Below, piece by piece: positions 8,401 to 16,925 of a stretch of 64,000 nucleotides of DNA; position 1 is the first letter of the stretch, and each line of letters starts with the position of its first letter. The notes under the pieces are model-generated. The model did not search any database. It was not told the origin of the DNA and saw nothing but the letters and a program-made list of their open reading frames with translations. The translations under genes were made by a program, and so were the position numbers. This stretch comes from Nansenia antarctica (Eukaryota; Chordata; Actinopteri; Argentiniformes; Microstomatidae): the NCBI GenBank assembly GCA_963989245.1, contig OZ022346.1, positions 47,653,092 to 47,717,091 on the forward strand, written 5' to 3'.

Positions 8401-11400
8401 GTTCTGTGTGTTATAACAGTGTTGTGTAGTGTGTTATAACAGTGTTATAACAGTGTTGTAGTGTGTTATAACAGTGTTGTGTAGTGTGTTATAACAGTGT
8501 TGTGTGTGTTATAACAGTGTTGTAGTGTGTTATAACAGTGTTGTGTAGTGTGTTATAACAGTGTTGTGTGTGTTATAGTAGTGTGTTATAACAGTGTTAT
8601 GTGTTCAGGGTCTAGCAGGAGGGGAGGTGGAGGGCCAGCTGGAGAGGCTGGCAGCAGAGGCGTCCTGTGTGTTATAACAGTGTTGTAGTGTGTTATAACA
8701 GTGTAGTAGTGTGTTATAACAGTGTTATGTGTGTTATAACAGTGTTGTGTGTCTTATAACAGTGTTGTGTAGTGAGTTATAACAGTGTTGTGTAGTGTGT
8801 TATAACAGTGTTGTAGTGTGTTATAACAGTGTTGTAGTGTGTTATAACAGTGTAGTAGTGTGTTATAACAGTGTTATGTGTGTTATAACAGTGTTGTGTG
8901 TGTTATAACAGTGTTGTAGTGTGTTATAACAGTGTAGTAGTGTGTTATAACAGTGTTATGTGTGTTATAACAGTGTTGTGTGTCTTATAACAGTGTTGTG
9001 TAGTGAGTTATAACAGTGTTGTGTAGTGAGTTATAACAGTGTTGTAGTGTGTTATAACAGTGTTGTAGTGTGTTATAACAGTGTAGTAGTGTGTTATAAC
9101 AGTGTTATGTGTGTTATAACAGTGTTGTGTGTGTTATAACAGTGTTGTAGTGTGTTATAACAGTGTAGTAGTGTGTTATAACAGTGTTATGTGTGTTATA
9201 ACAGTGTTGTGTGTCTTATAACAGTGTTGTGTAGTGAGTTATAACAGTGTTGTGTAGTGTGTTATAACAGTGTTGTGTAGTGTGTTATAACAGTGTTGTA
9301 GTGTGTTATAACAGTGTTATAACAGTGTTGTGTAGTGTGTTATAACAGTGTTGTAGTGTGTTATAACAGTGTTGTGTAGTGTGTTATAACAGTGTTCTAA
9401 CAGTGTTGTGTGTGTTATAACAGTGTTGTGTAGTGTGTTATAACAGTGTTGTAGTGTGTTATAACAGTGTTGTGTAGTGTGTTATAACAGTGTTGTGTAG
9501 TGTGTTATAAGTGTTGTGTAGTGTGTTATAACAGTGTGTAGTGTGTTATAACAGTGTTGTAGTGTGTTATAAGTGTTGTGTAGTGTGTTATAACAGTGTT
9601 GTAGTGTGTTATAACAGTGTTATAACAGTGTTGTGTGTCATAACAGTGTTGTGTGTCTTATAACAGTGTTGTAGTGTGTTATAACAGTGTTGTAGTGTGT
9701 TATAACAGTGTTGTAGTGTGTTATAACAGTGTTGTGTGTCATAACAGTGTTGTGTGTCTTATAACAGTGTTGTAGTGTGTTATAACAGTGTTGTGTAGTG
9801 TGTTATAACAGTGTTGTAGTGTGTTATAACAGTGTTGTGTAGTGTGTTATAACAGTGTTGTAGTGTGTTATAACAGTGTTGTGTAGTGTGTTATAACAGT
9901 GTTGTAGTGTGTTATAACAGTGTAGTAGTGTGTTATAACAGTGTTGTGTGTGTTATAACAGTGTTATAACAGTGTTGTAGTGTGTTATAACAGTGTAGTA
10001 GTGTGTTATAACAGTGGTGTGTGTGTTATAACAGTGTAGTAGTGTGTTATAACAGTGTTATGTGTTCAGGGTCTAGCAGGGGAGGAGGTGGAGGGCCAGT
10101 TGGAGAGGCTGGCAGCGGAGGCGTCCTGTGTGTTATAACAGTGTTGTGTAGTGTGTTATAACAGTGTTGTAGTGTGTTATAACATTGTTGTGTAGTGTGT
10201 TATAACAGTGTTGTGTAGTGTGTTATAACAGTTTTGTGTAGTGTGTTATAACAGTGTTGTAGTGTGTTATAACAGTGTTGTAGTGTGTTATAACAGTGTT
10301 ATAACAGTGTAGTAGTGTGTTATAACAGTGTTGTGGGTGTTATAACAGTGTTGTAGTGTGTTATAACAGTGTTGTGTGTGTTATAACAGTGTTATAACAG
10401 TGTTGTAGTGTGTTATAACAGTGTTGTAGTGTGTTATAACAGTGTTGTAGTGTGTTATAACAGTGTTATAACAGTGTTGAAGTGTGTTATAACAGTGTTG
10501 TGTGTGTTATAACAGTGTTATGTGTTCAGGGTCTAGCAGGGGAGGAGGTGGAGGGCCAGCTGAAGAGTCTGGCAGCGGAGGCGTCCTGTGTGGACCTGGC
10601 TCTGCAGCGCTCCACGGTGCCCAACCTCAAAGCCCTGGACAGGATGAGGGAGGTCAGGGACCGCTTCCAGCTGGTGACGGACGGTACGGCTACTCTGGAT
10701 GAAGCAGAGAGACGCCTGTTCACAAATTAAATGAGCATTTCTCTCCACGAGTATGCATACAGTGGAGAAAATAAGTATTTCACCCCCTGCTGATTTTGTG
10801 AGTTTAACCCCTTACAAAGAAATTAACAGTCTATCATTTACCAACTAACGTCTGACTGCTGTGCTTGCCGACAAGGGTTTCTCCACCAAGTACTGAGTCA
10901 TGTTTTGCTAGGGGGTGAAATACTCATTTTACTCAATAAAACACTTTTTTTTCCCTTCAAAATTCATATTACGTGATTTTCTGGGAATTCTTTTGATATT
11001 CTGTCTCACTGTTGAAATGAACCTAACATTAAAATGATAGACTGTTCATTAACTTTGTAAGGGGGTAAACTCACAAAATCAGCAGGGGGTGAAATACTTA
11101 TTTTCCCCACTGTATGTACTCGAACACTTCCTTCTGCACACGTCAAACCGGTGTGTTTTTTGTAGTGTTAAGCCCTATTTGGAGGACAGGATTAGTATTA
11201 CCTAGGGACCTCTGGTAATTTCTAATAATTACGGAGACGGTCGTCTGTGGTCTAAATCCCGTGCCATGTCCGTAAAACTTCACAGTTTTGACCATGTCTC
11301 CCCTCTGTCCTGTGCTGCAGCGTTCGATGCCAGCACCAAGGCCACCCAGCAGCGCCACCAGGAGTTTGAGGAGGTCAAGGCCCGGCGCTTCCGCCTCTTC

Positions 11401-14400
11401 AGCCAGTGCTTCGAGCACGTGTCCACGGCCATCGACCAGATCTACAAGCAGCTGTGCAGGAACACCAGCGCCCAGGTGAATGAATGAATGAATGAATGGA
11501 CTTTATTGTCATTGCTACAGTACAGGTACCCAACAACGAAATGAGACCAGGTACACCTCTCACACTACAAACAGCTGTGTAGAACACCAGCGCCCAGGTG
11601 AGACCAGGTACACCACTCACACCTCACACAGCCGGGGCGGCTGTGTCTCAGGAGGTAGAGGCTGTGTCTCAGGAGGTAGAGGCTGTGTCTCAGGAGGTAG
11701 AGGCTGTGTCTCAGGAGGTAGAGGCTGTGTCTCAGGAGGTAGAGGCTGTGTCTCAGGAGGTAGAGGCTGTGTCTCAGGAGGTAGAGGCTATGTCTCAGGA
11801 GGTAGAGGCTGTGTCTCAGGAGGTAGAGGCTGTGTCTCAGGAGGTAGAGGCTGTGTCTCAGGAGGTAGAGGCTGTGTCTCAGGAGGTAGAGGCTGTGCCT
11901 CAGGAGGTAGAGGCTGTGTCTCAGGAGGTAGAGGCTGTGTCTCAGGAGGTAGAGGTTGTGTCTCAGGAGGTAGAGGCTGTGTCTCAGGAGGTAGAGGCTG
12001 TGTCTCAGGAGGTAGAGGTGTCTGTGTCTCAGGAGGTAGAGGCTGTGTCGCAGGAGGTAGAGGCTGTGTCTCAGGAGGTAGAGGCTGTGTCTCAGGAGGT
12101 AGAGGCTGTGTCTCAGGAGGTAGAGGCTGTGTCTCAGGAGGTAGAGGCTGTGTCTCAGGAGGTAGAGGTGTCTGTGTCTCAGGAGGTAGAGGCTGTGTCT
12201 CAGGAGGTAGAGGCTGTGTCTCAGGAGGTAGAGGCTGTGTCTCAGGAGGTAGAGCCGCCGTCTAATGATCGCAAGGTTGGCAGATCGGTGGTTCGAGCCC
12301 CGGCTGGCCACATGTCGAAGTGTCCTTGGGCAAGACACTGAACCCTAAATTGCTCCCAGTGAGCGGGGCCGGCGCCTTGCATGGCAGCTTGCCGCCATTG
12401 GTGTGTGAATGTATGTGTGAATGGGTGAATGAGAGGCCGTTGTAAAGAGCTTTGGAATAAGGCGCTATATAAATCAGTCTGTATAAGTCAGTCTATATAA
12501 GTCAGTCTGTTTACCATTCTTGGTCCTGGTTCTCTCTACTACCCTCAGGCCATCCTGAGTGCTGAGAACCAGGAGGAGCCTTACCTGGACGGCATCAACT
12601 ACCACTGCGTGGCTCCGGGGAAGAGGTTCATGGCCATGGACAACCTGTCTGGAGGGGAGAAGGCCATCGCTGCCCTGGCTCTGGTCTTCGCCATCCACAG
12701 GTTTGTTTGTTTGTTAGTTTGTTTATTAGGATCCCCGTTAGCTAACGCCACGACATTAGCTAGTCTTCCTGGGGTCTGACACAACAATCACATTTGGACA
12801 ATTGTCAACATTCTATACATACAGACAATTGTCAACATTCTATACATACAGACAATTGTCAACATTCTATACATACAGACATCATAATAACAAAAGAAAG
12901 GAATAAAATAACAGGTAACATCAGGAAGGCAGACATTCACAGGTAACATGGGAGGCAGACACAACACCCATATGTATGTGTTGTGTATGTTGATGGCTTG
13001 TCTGTCAGGTGTGTCATGTGGAAAAGGACCACAGCGGAAATAAGTCTCTGACTCTGTGTTTTATCGTCATTAGTTATGGGTTAGGGTTAGGGTTACGCTG
13101 TGATTTGATGTTTGTGTCTCTTTTTAACTTAAATAAATCTAATCAAATCAAACCCAAGACAAAATTGTCATTGTTGTATATATGTTACAGTACATGTGGG
13201 AAAACGGTTTATGCCGGCATTTTCCGGCACATGCTAGCATAAACCGTCGACATGGTACATGCTAGCATGTCCCGGGAAATGCCACCATAAACCGTTTTCC
13301 CACATGTACCGTAACATATATATGTGACAAGTTGACAACTGACAATGAAAAGGGCTACCTGTAGGCGAAATCATTTTTCTGTTTTTTACATGTGCTTAAA
13401 CTACAGACTGTAAGCTTTCAAATGATGCATCATACATTGAAATCGGAAACAAATTGAAGACGACATGAGTATTTGAAAGTTGCTACACCTGAAATCACTA
13501 AGCACAGAAAATGCCATTCAAAGATAATGTTTTTTCTCACCTTCACAGCCAGGTAATGGGCGGTAACAATGTCTGGTTAACCCCACCCCCAACCACTCAG
13601 CTGTCAATATCTGTCAGTGTTACTCACTGGGTCAGACAGCTATAGCTAACATTATTACCTAGCAAGGTATTACCTAAGCTAATTAGCCAGCTTATCATTA
13701 TGGAGGCTTTATGGTTGTTGTAACTATTATTCTTTTAATGAAAAGTCTTGAATCAGAATCAGAATTTATTTTACAGTACACAATAATACAAATCTTTGGC
13801 TGTGGTTCTTCAACATTAGCTTTGCAGCAAGGTACATAATCACAACAATACCATCACAATAATCACAAGTAAATAAGTAAAGTAAGTAATGGTAAGTAAT
13901 AAAGTGATAAGTGATGGTAGTCGCACTACAGCAGAATTAAAGTGCAATCAATAGTGTAACATGCTGTGCAAAGTTCAACAAGATGAAAATGAAAGTGTTC
14001 AGGTATTTCTCAAGTAGTCAGGTAGTGTGCAATTCCTGTGTCCTAATGTTTTCAACATTAGCATTGCAGCAAGGTACATAATCACAATAATAAGTAAATG
14101 AGTAAAGTAAGTAATGATAAGTAATACAGTTTTCTGAGGTGCTGTGGCGTCTGGTGGGCATGTGGTGTCTTTTGCCTCATCTGAACAGAATTCTCTGATC
14201 AAAAAGATACTTCTGTCTTCTGAAACAGACAAACATAAACACAGTTAGCTAGCTGTACACGGTATCAACAACACAACTTATAAGAACAGCATAATGCTAT
14301 GCGATTGTTTTAGAAAGTCTTACGCAATACCACACAACTTACTAGCTAATGCTAGCTAGCTAACACGGCTAGCCCAACCCAAGTAACAAAAGAAAACAGT

Positions 14401-16925
14401 TAACTAACTGTACACAGTAGCAACAACACAACTTAAGAACAGCATAATGTGCTACTATGCGATTGTTTTAGAAAGTCTTTAAAAGGCAATACGACGACAC
14501 ATAACGTACTAGCTAATGTTCGCTAGCTAACGCGGCTAGCCCAACAAACAAACAAAGGACTGTAGGCTACTTACTTGTGGTATGTTGATCCCGTGAAATC
14601 CGTATGTTGTCCTAGTAAAGTTTCATTTATTGGGGACTTTCTTTGTGCCGTCAGTCATTACTGAATAATTGATGAGCTAAGCAGTGTTCATCTATGAACA
14701 AACTCAGAACACATTCTCATTGTAAACATTAAAACACGGCTTCCTTTGTCCCTCCCCCTTGAGCTCAACAGCCAATCACACCCAAGTGAAAGCGTATGTT
14801 ATTTCATGACAAACAAGCCTATTTTGTTGCTAGATTACACTTATTTAATGAACGTAAAACTGTTCGGAAAAATAACGAGTGGGTACTTCACATCTTCAAG
14901 TTGAATGTTAGCTGAAAAAACGAAAATCTGAGTTTTAGGTCAGAAATACTTTGAAGACGAATTTGACGTATTTCTGTTTTCCGAGAGGTGTCTGTTTACA
15001 TCGTCAGTCGACACATATTTTGTCTGTCTGCCTTCAAGTTTGTTGTTGTTGTTGCTAATGACTTCTCTAATGACTTTCCTCTCAGCTTCCGTCCTGCTCC
15101 TTTCTTTGTTCTGGACGAGGTTGATGCTTCTCTGGACAACACCAACATCGGCAAGGCAAGACATGTTGATTATAACTAGGGTTAAGGCTTAGTGTTAGGG
15201 GTTAGGGGTTAGGGTTAAGGCTTAGTGTTAGGGGTTAGGGTTAGGGTTAAGGCTTAGTGTTAGGGGTTAGGGTTAAGGCTTAGTGTTAGGGGTTAGGGGT
15301 TAGGGGTTAAGGCTTAGTGTTAGGGGTTAGGGGTTAGTGTTAGGGGTTAGGGTTAGGGTTAAGGCTTAGTGTTATGGGTTAGGGGTTAAGGCTTAGTGTT
15401 AGTGGTTAGTGGTTAGGGTTAAAGCTTAGTGTTAGGGGTTAGTGTTAGGGGTTAGGGTTAGGGTTAAGGCTTAGTGTTAGGGGTTAGGGTTAAAGCTTAG
15501 TGTTAGGGGTTAGGGGTTAGGGTTAGGGGCTAGGGTTAAGGCTTAGTGTTAGGGTTAGGGTTAGGGGTTAGGGTTAAGGCTTAGTGTTAGGGGTTAGGGT
15601 TAAGGCTTAGTGTTAGTGGTTAGGGTTAGGGGTTAGGGTTAAGGCTTAGTGTTAGGGTTAGAGTTAAGGCTTAGTGTTAGGGGTTAGGGTTTAGGGTTAA
15701 GGCTTAGTGTTAGGGTTAGGGTTAAGGCTTAGTGTTAGGGTTATGGTTAAGGCTTAGTGTTAGGGGTTAGGGTTAAGGCTTAGTGTTAGGGGTTAGGGTT
15801 AAGGCTTCGTGTTAGGGGTTAGGGTTAGGGTTTAGGGTTAAGGGTTAGGGTTTAGGGTTAGGGGTTAGGGGTTAGAGGTTAGGGTTAAGGCTTAGTGTTA
15901 GAGGTTAGGGGTTAGGGTTAGGGTTAGGGATGCACCGAAATGAAAGTTCTTGGCCGAAGCCCAAAACATAAATTAAGGAAACACTTGGCTGAATACCGAC
16001 TACTGAATGCGTATCGGCAGTTTTTAATTTCTTTAGGCAATTTTTTTTAATGCTTGTATGAGGTTGTTCGATCATGTCCATGCTGTTAAAAAAAATAATC
16101 ATTGGGTCATCTGGCATTCAGTGTTTTATTCGCATAATCTATAATGTCATGCGTGGAACAGTGGTGATTGATTCATGATGATGAGGAGGATGGTAGTGTA
16201 GTGATGATGAGGAGGGTAGTGTAGTGATGATGAGGAGGGTAGTGTAGTGATGATGAGGAGGGTAGTGTAGTGATGATGAGGATGGTAGTACAGTGTTCAT
16301 AACGTCCCTGGGGCTTCCCCCGTCTCTGCAGGTGATGTCCTTCTTCAGGGATCTGTCCAGGGAGAACCTCCAGATCATCGTCATCTCCCTGAAGAAGGAG
16401 TTCTACTCCAGGTCCGACGCTCTGCTGGGGGTTTACTCTGAGGTACCGGTCCACTACGCCCATCCAGTGGGTCACTCTCTCTATAAGCCTTCTCTTTACA
16501 CTTCCTTATGTTGGTGGCTCTTGTGGTGCTGGGAGTTTAGACAGCTGTTTGTTTCCAAAGTGAAGAGATCATAAAGTGTATGATGATAACTTCATCTGTT
16601 AATCTACCTATCCCTTCAATAAGTCATGGATGTTGTTGTTGTTTGTCACATGTCTGTCTGTATTTTGTCATAATTATACTCTTTATTATTTTGACACTCT
16701 GTTGTTATGATTGTGATATTATGTTGGGACGCTGTCTAAAACAAGATGACACATCTCAAGGGGTTTATCCTAATAAAGACATTTAAATGTAAATGTTTTA
16801 TCTCTATTCTCCCTCTCTTTCTCGCTCAGTTTAAGGACTGCATGTCCAGCCGCATGCTGACCTTTGACCTGACTCCCTACCCTCTGAATGAAGACAACGA
16901 ACAGGAGGGAGAGAAGGCCATGTGA
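5299..16925 (+). CDS. smc1b: Cohesin subunit SMC1B, C-terminal coiled coil and ATPase head (nine exons, partial gene)
   Basis: SMC1B is the meiosis-specific SMC1 of cohesin. It pairs with SMC3 and holds sister chromatids together in germ cells. Exons are 5299-5444, 6766-6919, 7688-7765, 10530-10683, 11321-11475, 12549-12700, 15086-15155, 16332-16442 and 16830-16925. All phases agree and sum to 372 codons including the stop. Key motifs are the coiled coil in the first five exons, the ABC signature LSGGEKAIAALAL, and Walker B plus D-loop FFVLDEVDASLDNTNI. The end KDCMSSRMLTFDL resembles SMC1B rather than SMC1A. Human SMC1B has about 1235 residues, so roughly the N-terminal two thirds is missing here apart from the hinge exons on the other strand. 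Some 200 residues of coil between hinge and first exon are also absent. Introns are dominated by minisatellites that copy exon borders. Confidence 0.92.
5455..5625 (+). mobile_element. Fragment of a dispersed repeat
   Basis: ACATGTGCTTAAGCTACAG and TGTAAGCTTTCAAATGATG match the start of the repeat at 13333 and 51785. This is a short piece of the same family inside an smc1b intron. It is followed by three AGCTAGCGGCTAAC-type repeats. Confidence 0.55.
5695..6756. repeat. About 25-bp CT-rich minisatellite
   Basis: About 40 copies of a unit like CCCTGCCTCCCTCTCTCACC with a variable C run. The array ends in a C20-type tract and the CCCAG acceptor of the next smc1b exon. Long Pro-Leu-Ser frames across it are repeat artefacts. 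Confidence 0.95.
6766..6919 (+). CDS. smc1b: smc1b exon (C-terminal coiled coil)
   Basis: Phase 2 to 0, 154 bp. It encodes LVKLQREVITVETALEQKRL, then KHNLLLACKIQGLN and LLSGHLDDISQVQ, which are highly recognisable as SMC1B. The donor is CAG/GTAAGA. Confidence 0.93.
6922..7230 (+). repeat. Diverged exon-end copy followed by 33-bp repeat with eight splice-donor motifs
   Basis: Immediately after the donor at 6919, the intron repeats a diverged version of the exon's last 63 bp. It would read KIQGLEVTLLAGNRDQISEMQ-like, and it again ends in ATGCAG/GTAGGA. The final 33 bp (GATCTCTGAGATGCAGGTAG...) is then tandemly repeated so that eight ATGCAG/GTAGGA donors occur from 6979 to about 7215. The copy is out of frame with the true exon by two bases. 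Confidence 0.85.
7315..7573 (+). mobile_element. tRNA-derived SINE, family A copy 1
   Basis: The head GGGGCGGCTGGGGTTCAGG, a box A-like region and box B GGTTCGAGCCCC are followed by a body with GTCCTTGGGCAAGACACTGA and a tail TTTGGAATAAGG. The same family occurs at 11634-12512 and, inverted, at 29563-29794. Confidence 0.85.
7594..7625 (+). mobile_element. Solo terminal repeat of Tc1-type MITE
   Basis: TACAGTGGGGGGAATAAGTA matches the terminal inverted repeat of the element at 10760-11112. No partner end is nearby. Confidence 0.5.
7688..7765 (+). CDS. smc1b: smc1b exon with tandemly copied 3' end
   Basis: 78-bp exon, 26 codons, phase 0 to 0. It encodes LDSTMDVYEREARMVIDYSS and then LPEELK, corresponding to the IDYSSL motif of SMC1B. 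The donor AAG/GTAGGG is the first of six equivalent donors. Confidence 0.9.
7766..8180 (+). repeat. 78-bp tandem array: exon end plus donor plus intron start, six copies
   Basis: The 5' part of each unit, ACGCATGGTCATCGACTAC to GAACTGAAG, is the last 43 bp of the smc1b exon. The rest is GTAGGGGGAGGTG and a GTTACTGTTAAC spacer. Unit starts lie at 7723 (true exon), 7801, 7879, 7957, 8035 and 8113, an exact 78-bp period. Since 78 is divisible by three and no unit contains a stop, the exon frame stays open through all copies to 8197. Confidence 0.93.
8340..10529 (+). repeat. TTATAACAGTG minisatellite containing three decoy acceptor/exon-start copies
   Basis: About 2.1 kb of units such as TGTGTTATAACAGTGTTGTA with length variants. 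Embedded at about 8348, 8609 and 10070 are copies of TTCAG/GGTCTAGCAGG followed by about 60 bp of the exon that truly begins at 10530. Each copy runs into TTATAA, which gives an in-frame TAA. Confidence 0.93.
10530..10683 (+). CDS. smc1b: smc1b exon (coiled coil)
   Basis: Acceptor GTGTTCAG, donor GACG/GTACGG, 154 bp, phase 0 to 1. It encodes GLAGEEVEGQLKSLAAEA and TVPNLKALDRMREVRDRF, matching the SMC1B segment with the PNLRAL motif. The 5' end is the fourth copy of a repeated acceptor block, and the only one whose frame stays open. Confidence 0.9.
10760..11112. mobile_element. Tc1/mariner-type MITE with long inverted termini
   Basis: About 85-bp inverted termini begin CAGTGGAGAAAATAAGTATT on the left and end AATACTTATTTTCCCCACTG on the right. 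The element is flanked by TA on both sides. It has no coding sequence. Confidence 0.88.
11321..11475 (+). CDS. smc1b: smc1b exon
   Basis: Acceptor CTGCAG, donor CAG/GTGAAT, 155 bp, phase 1 to 0. It encodes AFDASTKATQQRHQEFEEVK and then RLFSQCFEHVSTAIDQIYKQ. It is strongly conserved in SMC1B just before the head lobe. Confidence 0.93.
11477..11541 (+). mobile_element. Short dispersed repeat with GAAT run
   Basis: GAAT units are followed by GGACTTTATTGTCATTGCTA and CAGTACAGGTACC. The same order of motifs is seen at 24559-24634, so this is a dispersed repeat inserted next to the exon donor. Confidence 0.6.
11566..11600 (+). pseudogene. Copy of smc1b exon 3' end with donor
   Basis: ACAAACAGCTGTGTAGAACA followed by CCAGCGCCCAG/GTGAGA repeats the end of the exon at 11321-11475 with small changes, including a one-base deletion. 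A flanking GAGACCAGGTACACC motif also occurs twice, suggesting a tandem duplication of exon end plus intron start. Confidence 0.75.
11634..12512 (+). mobile_element. tRNA-derived SINE, family A copy 2, with internal expansion
   Basis: The outer parts match 7315-7573: head GGGGCGGCTGTG, box B GGTTCGAGCCCC near 12290, and the body and tail to about 12512. The box A part of the head is expanded into the 21-bp array at 11640-12253. Confidence 0.88.
11640..12253 (+). repeat. 21-bp tandem array derived from the SINE box A region
   Basis: About 29 copies of GGCTGTGTCTCAGGAGGTAG plus A, with two 27-bp variants containing GGTGTCTGTG. The unit is the segment of the family A SINE head that contains the box A-like sequence. 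Open frames across it are by-products of the 21-bp period. Confidence 0.93.
12549..12700 (+). CDS. smc1b: smc1b exon with ABC signature motif
   Basis: Acceptor CCTCAG, donor CACAG/GTTTGT, 152 bp, phase 0 to 2. It encodes NQEEPYLDGINYHCVAPGKR and the signature LSGGEKAIAALALVF, which completes the ATP site of the partner SMC head. Confidence 0.96.
12701..13173 (+). other. smc1b intron with short repeats
   Basis: No exon seen. It holds a GTTTGTTTATTAGGATCCCC-type dispersed repeat at its start, three copies of a 29-bp unit with ACAATTGTCAACATTCTATA (12796-12882), and a short GGGTTAGGGTTAGGGTTA run near 13080. Confidence 0.6.
13174..13325. repeat. Foldback palindrome
   Basis: The left arm GTTACAGTACATGTGGGAAA to CGGTTTATG pairs with the right arm CATAAACCGTTTTCCCACAT to GTAAC over about 45 bp. 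The central loop itself contains two ACATGCTAGCAT motifs. This is a hairpin-capable element in an smc1b intron. Confidence 0.85.
13333..14990 (+). mobile_element. Long copy of a dispersed element shared with 51785-52176
   Basis: The first 200 bp (AGGGCTACCTGTAGGCGAAA) and the last 160 bp (ATTACACTTATTTAATGAAC to CCGAGAGGTGT) match the two halves of the short copy at 51785-52176. The middle part contains two copies of a segment with AACAGCATAATG and GCGATTGTTTTAGAAAGTC (about 14247-14360 and 14400-14540). No recognisable protein is encoded. Confidence 0.65.
15086..15155 (+). CDS. smc1b: smc1b exon with Walker B; GC splice donor
   Basis: Acceptor CTCTCAG, 70 bp, phase 2 to 0. It encodes FRPAPFFVLDEVDASLDNTN and IGK (Walker B and D-loop). 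The donor reads AAG/GCAAGA, so the following intron is of the GC-AG class; no GT donor that keeps the conserved IGK-V join is present. Confidence 0.94.
15173..15931 (+). repeat. Telomere-like GGGTTA / AAGGCTTAGTGTTA array
   Basis: About 750 bp in which TTAGGG-type hexamers and GGGGTTAGGG alternate with a fixed AAGGCTTAGTGTTAG segment. It begins 18 bp after the GC donor of smc1b. It is not a pure telomeric repeat. Confidence 0.9.
16177..16288 (+). repeat. 23-bp tandem repeat
   Basis: About five copies of GTGATGATGAGGAGGGTAGT plus GTA just upstream of the smc1b exon at 16332. Confidence 0.9.
16332..16442 (+). CDS. smc1b: smc1b exon (head domain)
   Basis: Acceptor TCTGCAG, donor GAG/GTACCG, 111 bp, phase 0. 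It encodes VMSFFRDLSRENLQIIVISL and KKEFYSRSDALLGVYSE, the conserved C-terminal head strand and helix of SMC1. Confidence 0.95.
16830..16925 (+). CDS. smc1b: smc1b terminal coding exon
   Basis: Acceptor CGCTCAG, stop TGA at 16923-16925. It encodes FKDCMSSRMLTFDLTPYPLN followed by an acidic tail. The length of the tail and DCMSSRMLTFDL agree with SMC1B. Confidence 0.94.
   Translation, partial: FKDCMSSRMLTFDLTPYPLNEDNEQEGEKAM

Noticed and set aside
8405..10520. Possible CRISPR-like or regulatory array of TTATAACAGTG repeats
   Set aside because: There are no spacers of constant size and the host is an animal; it is a minisatellite.
11492..12341. 250-codon frames with GCVSGGR or LYLLRHS repeats
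   Set aside because: Translation of the 21-bp SINE-derived array; no splice sites or homology.
15173..15931. Chromosome end or true telomere
   Set aside because: It lies between two smc1b exons and the TTAGGG units are irregular and mixed with another module.
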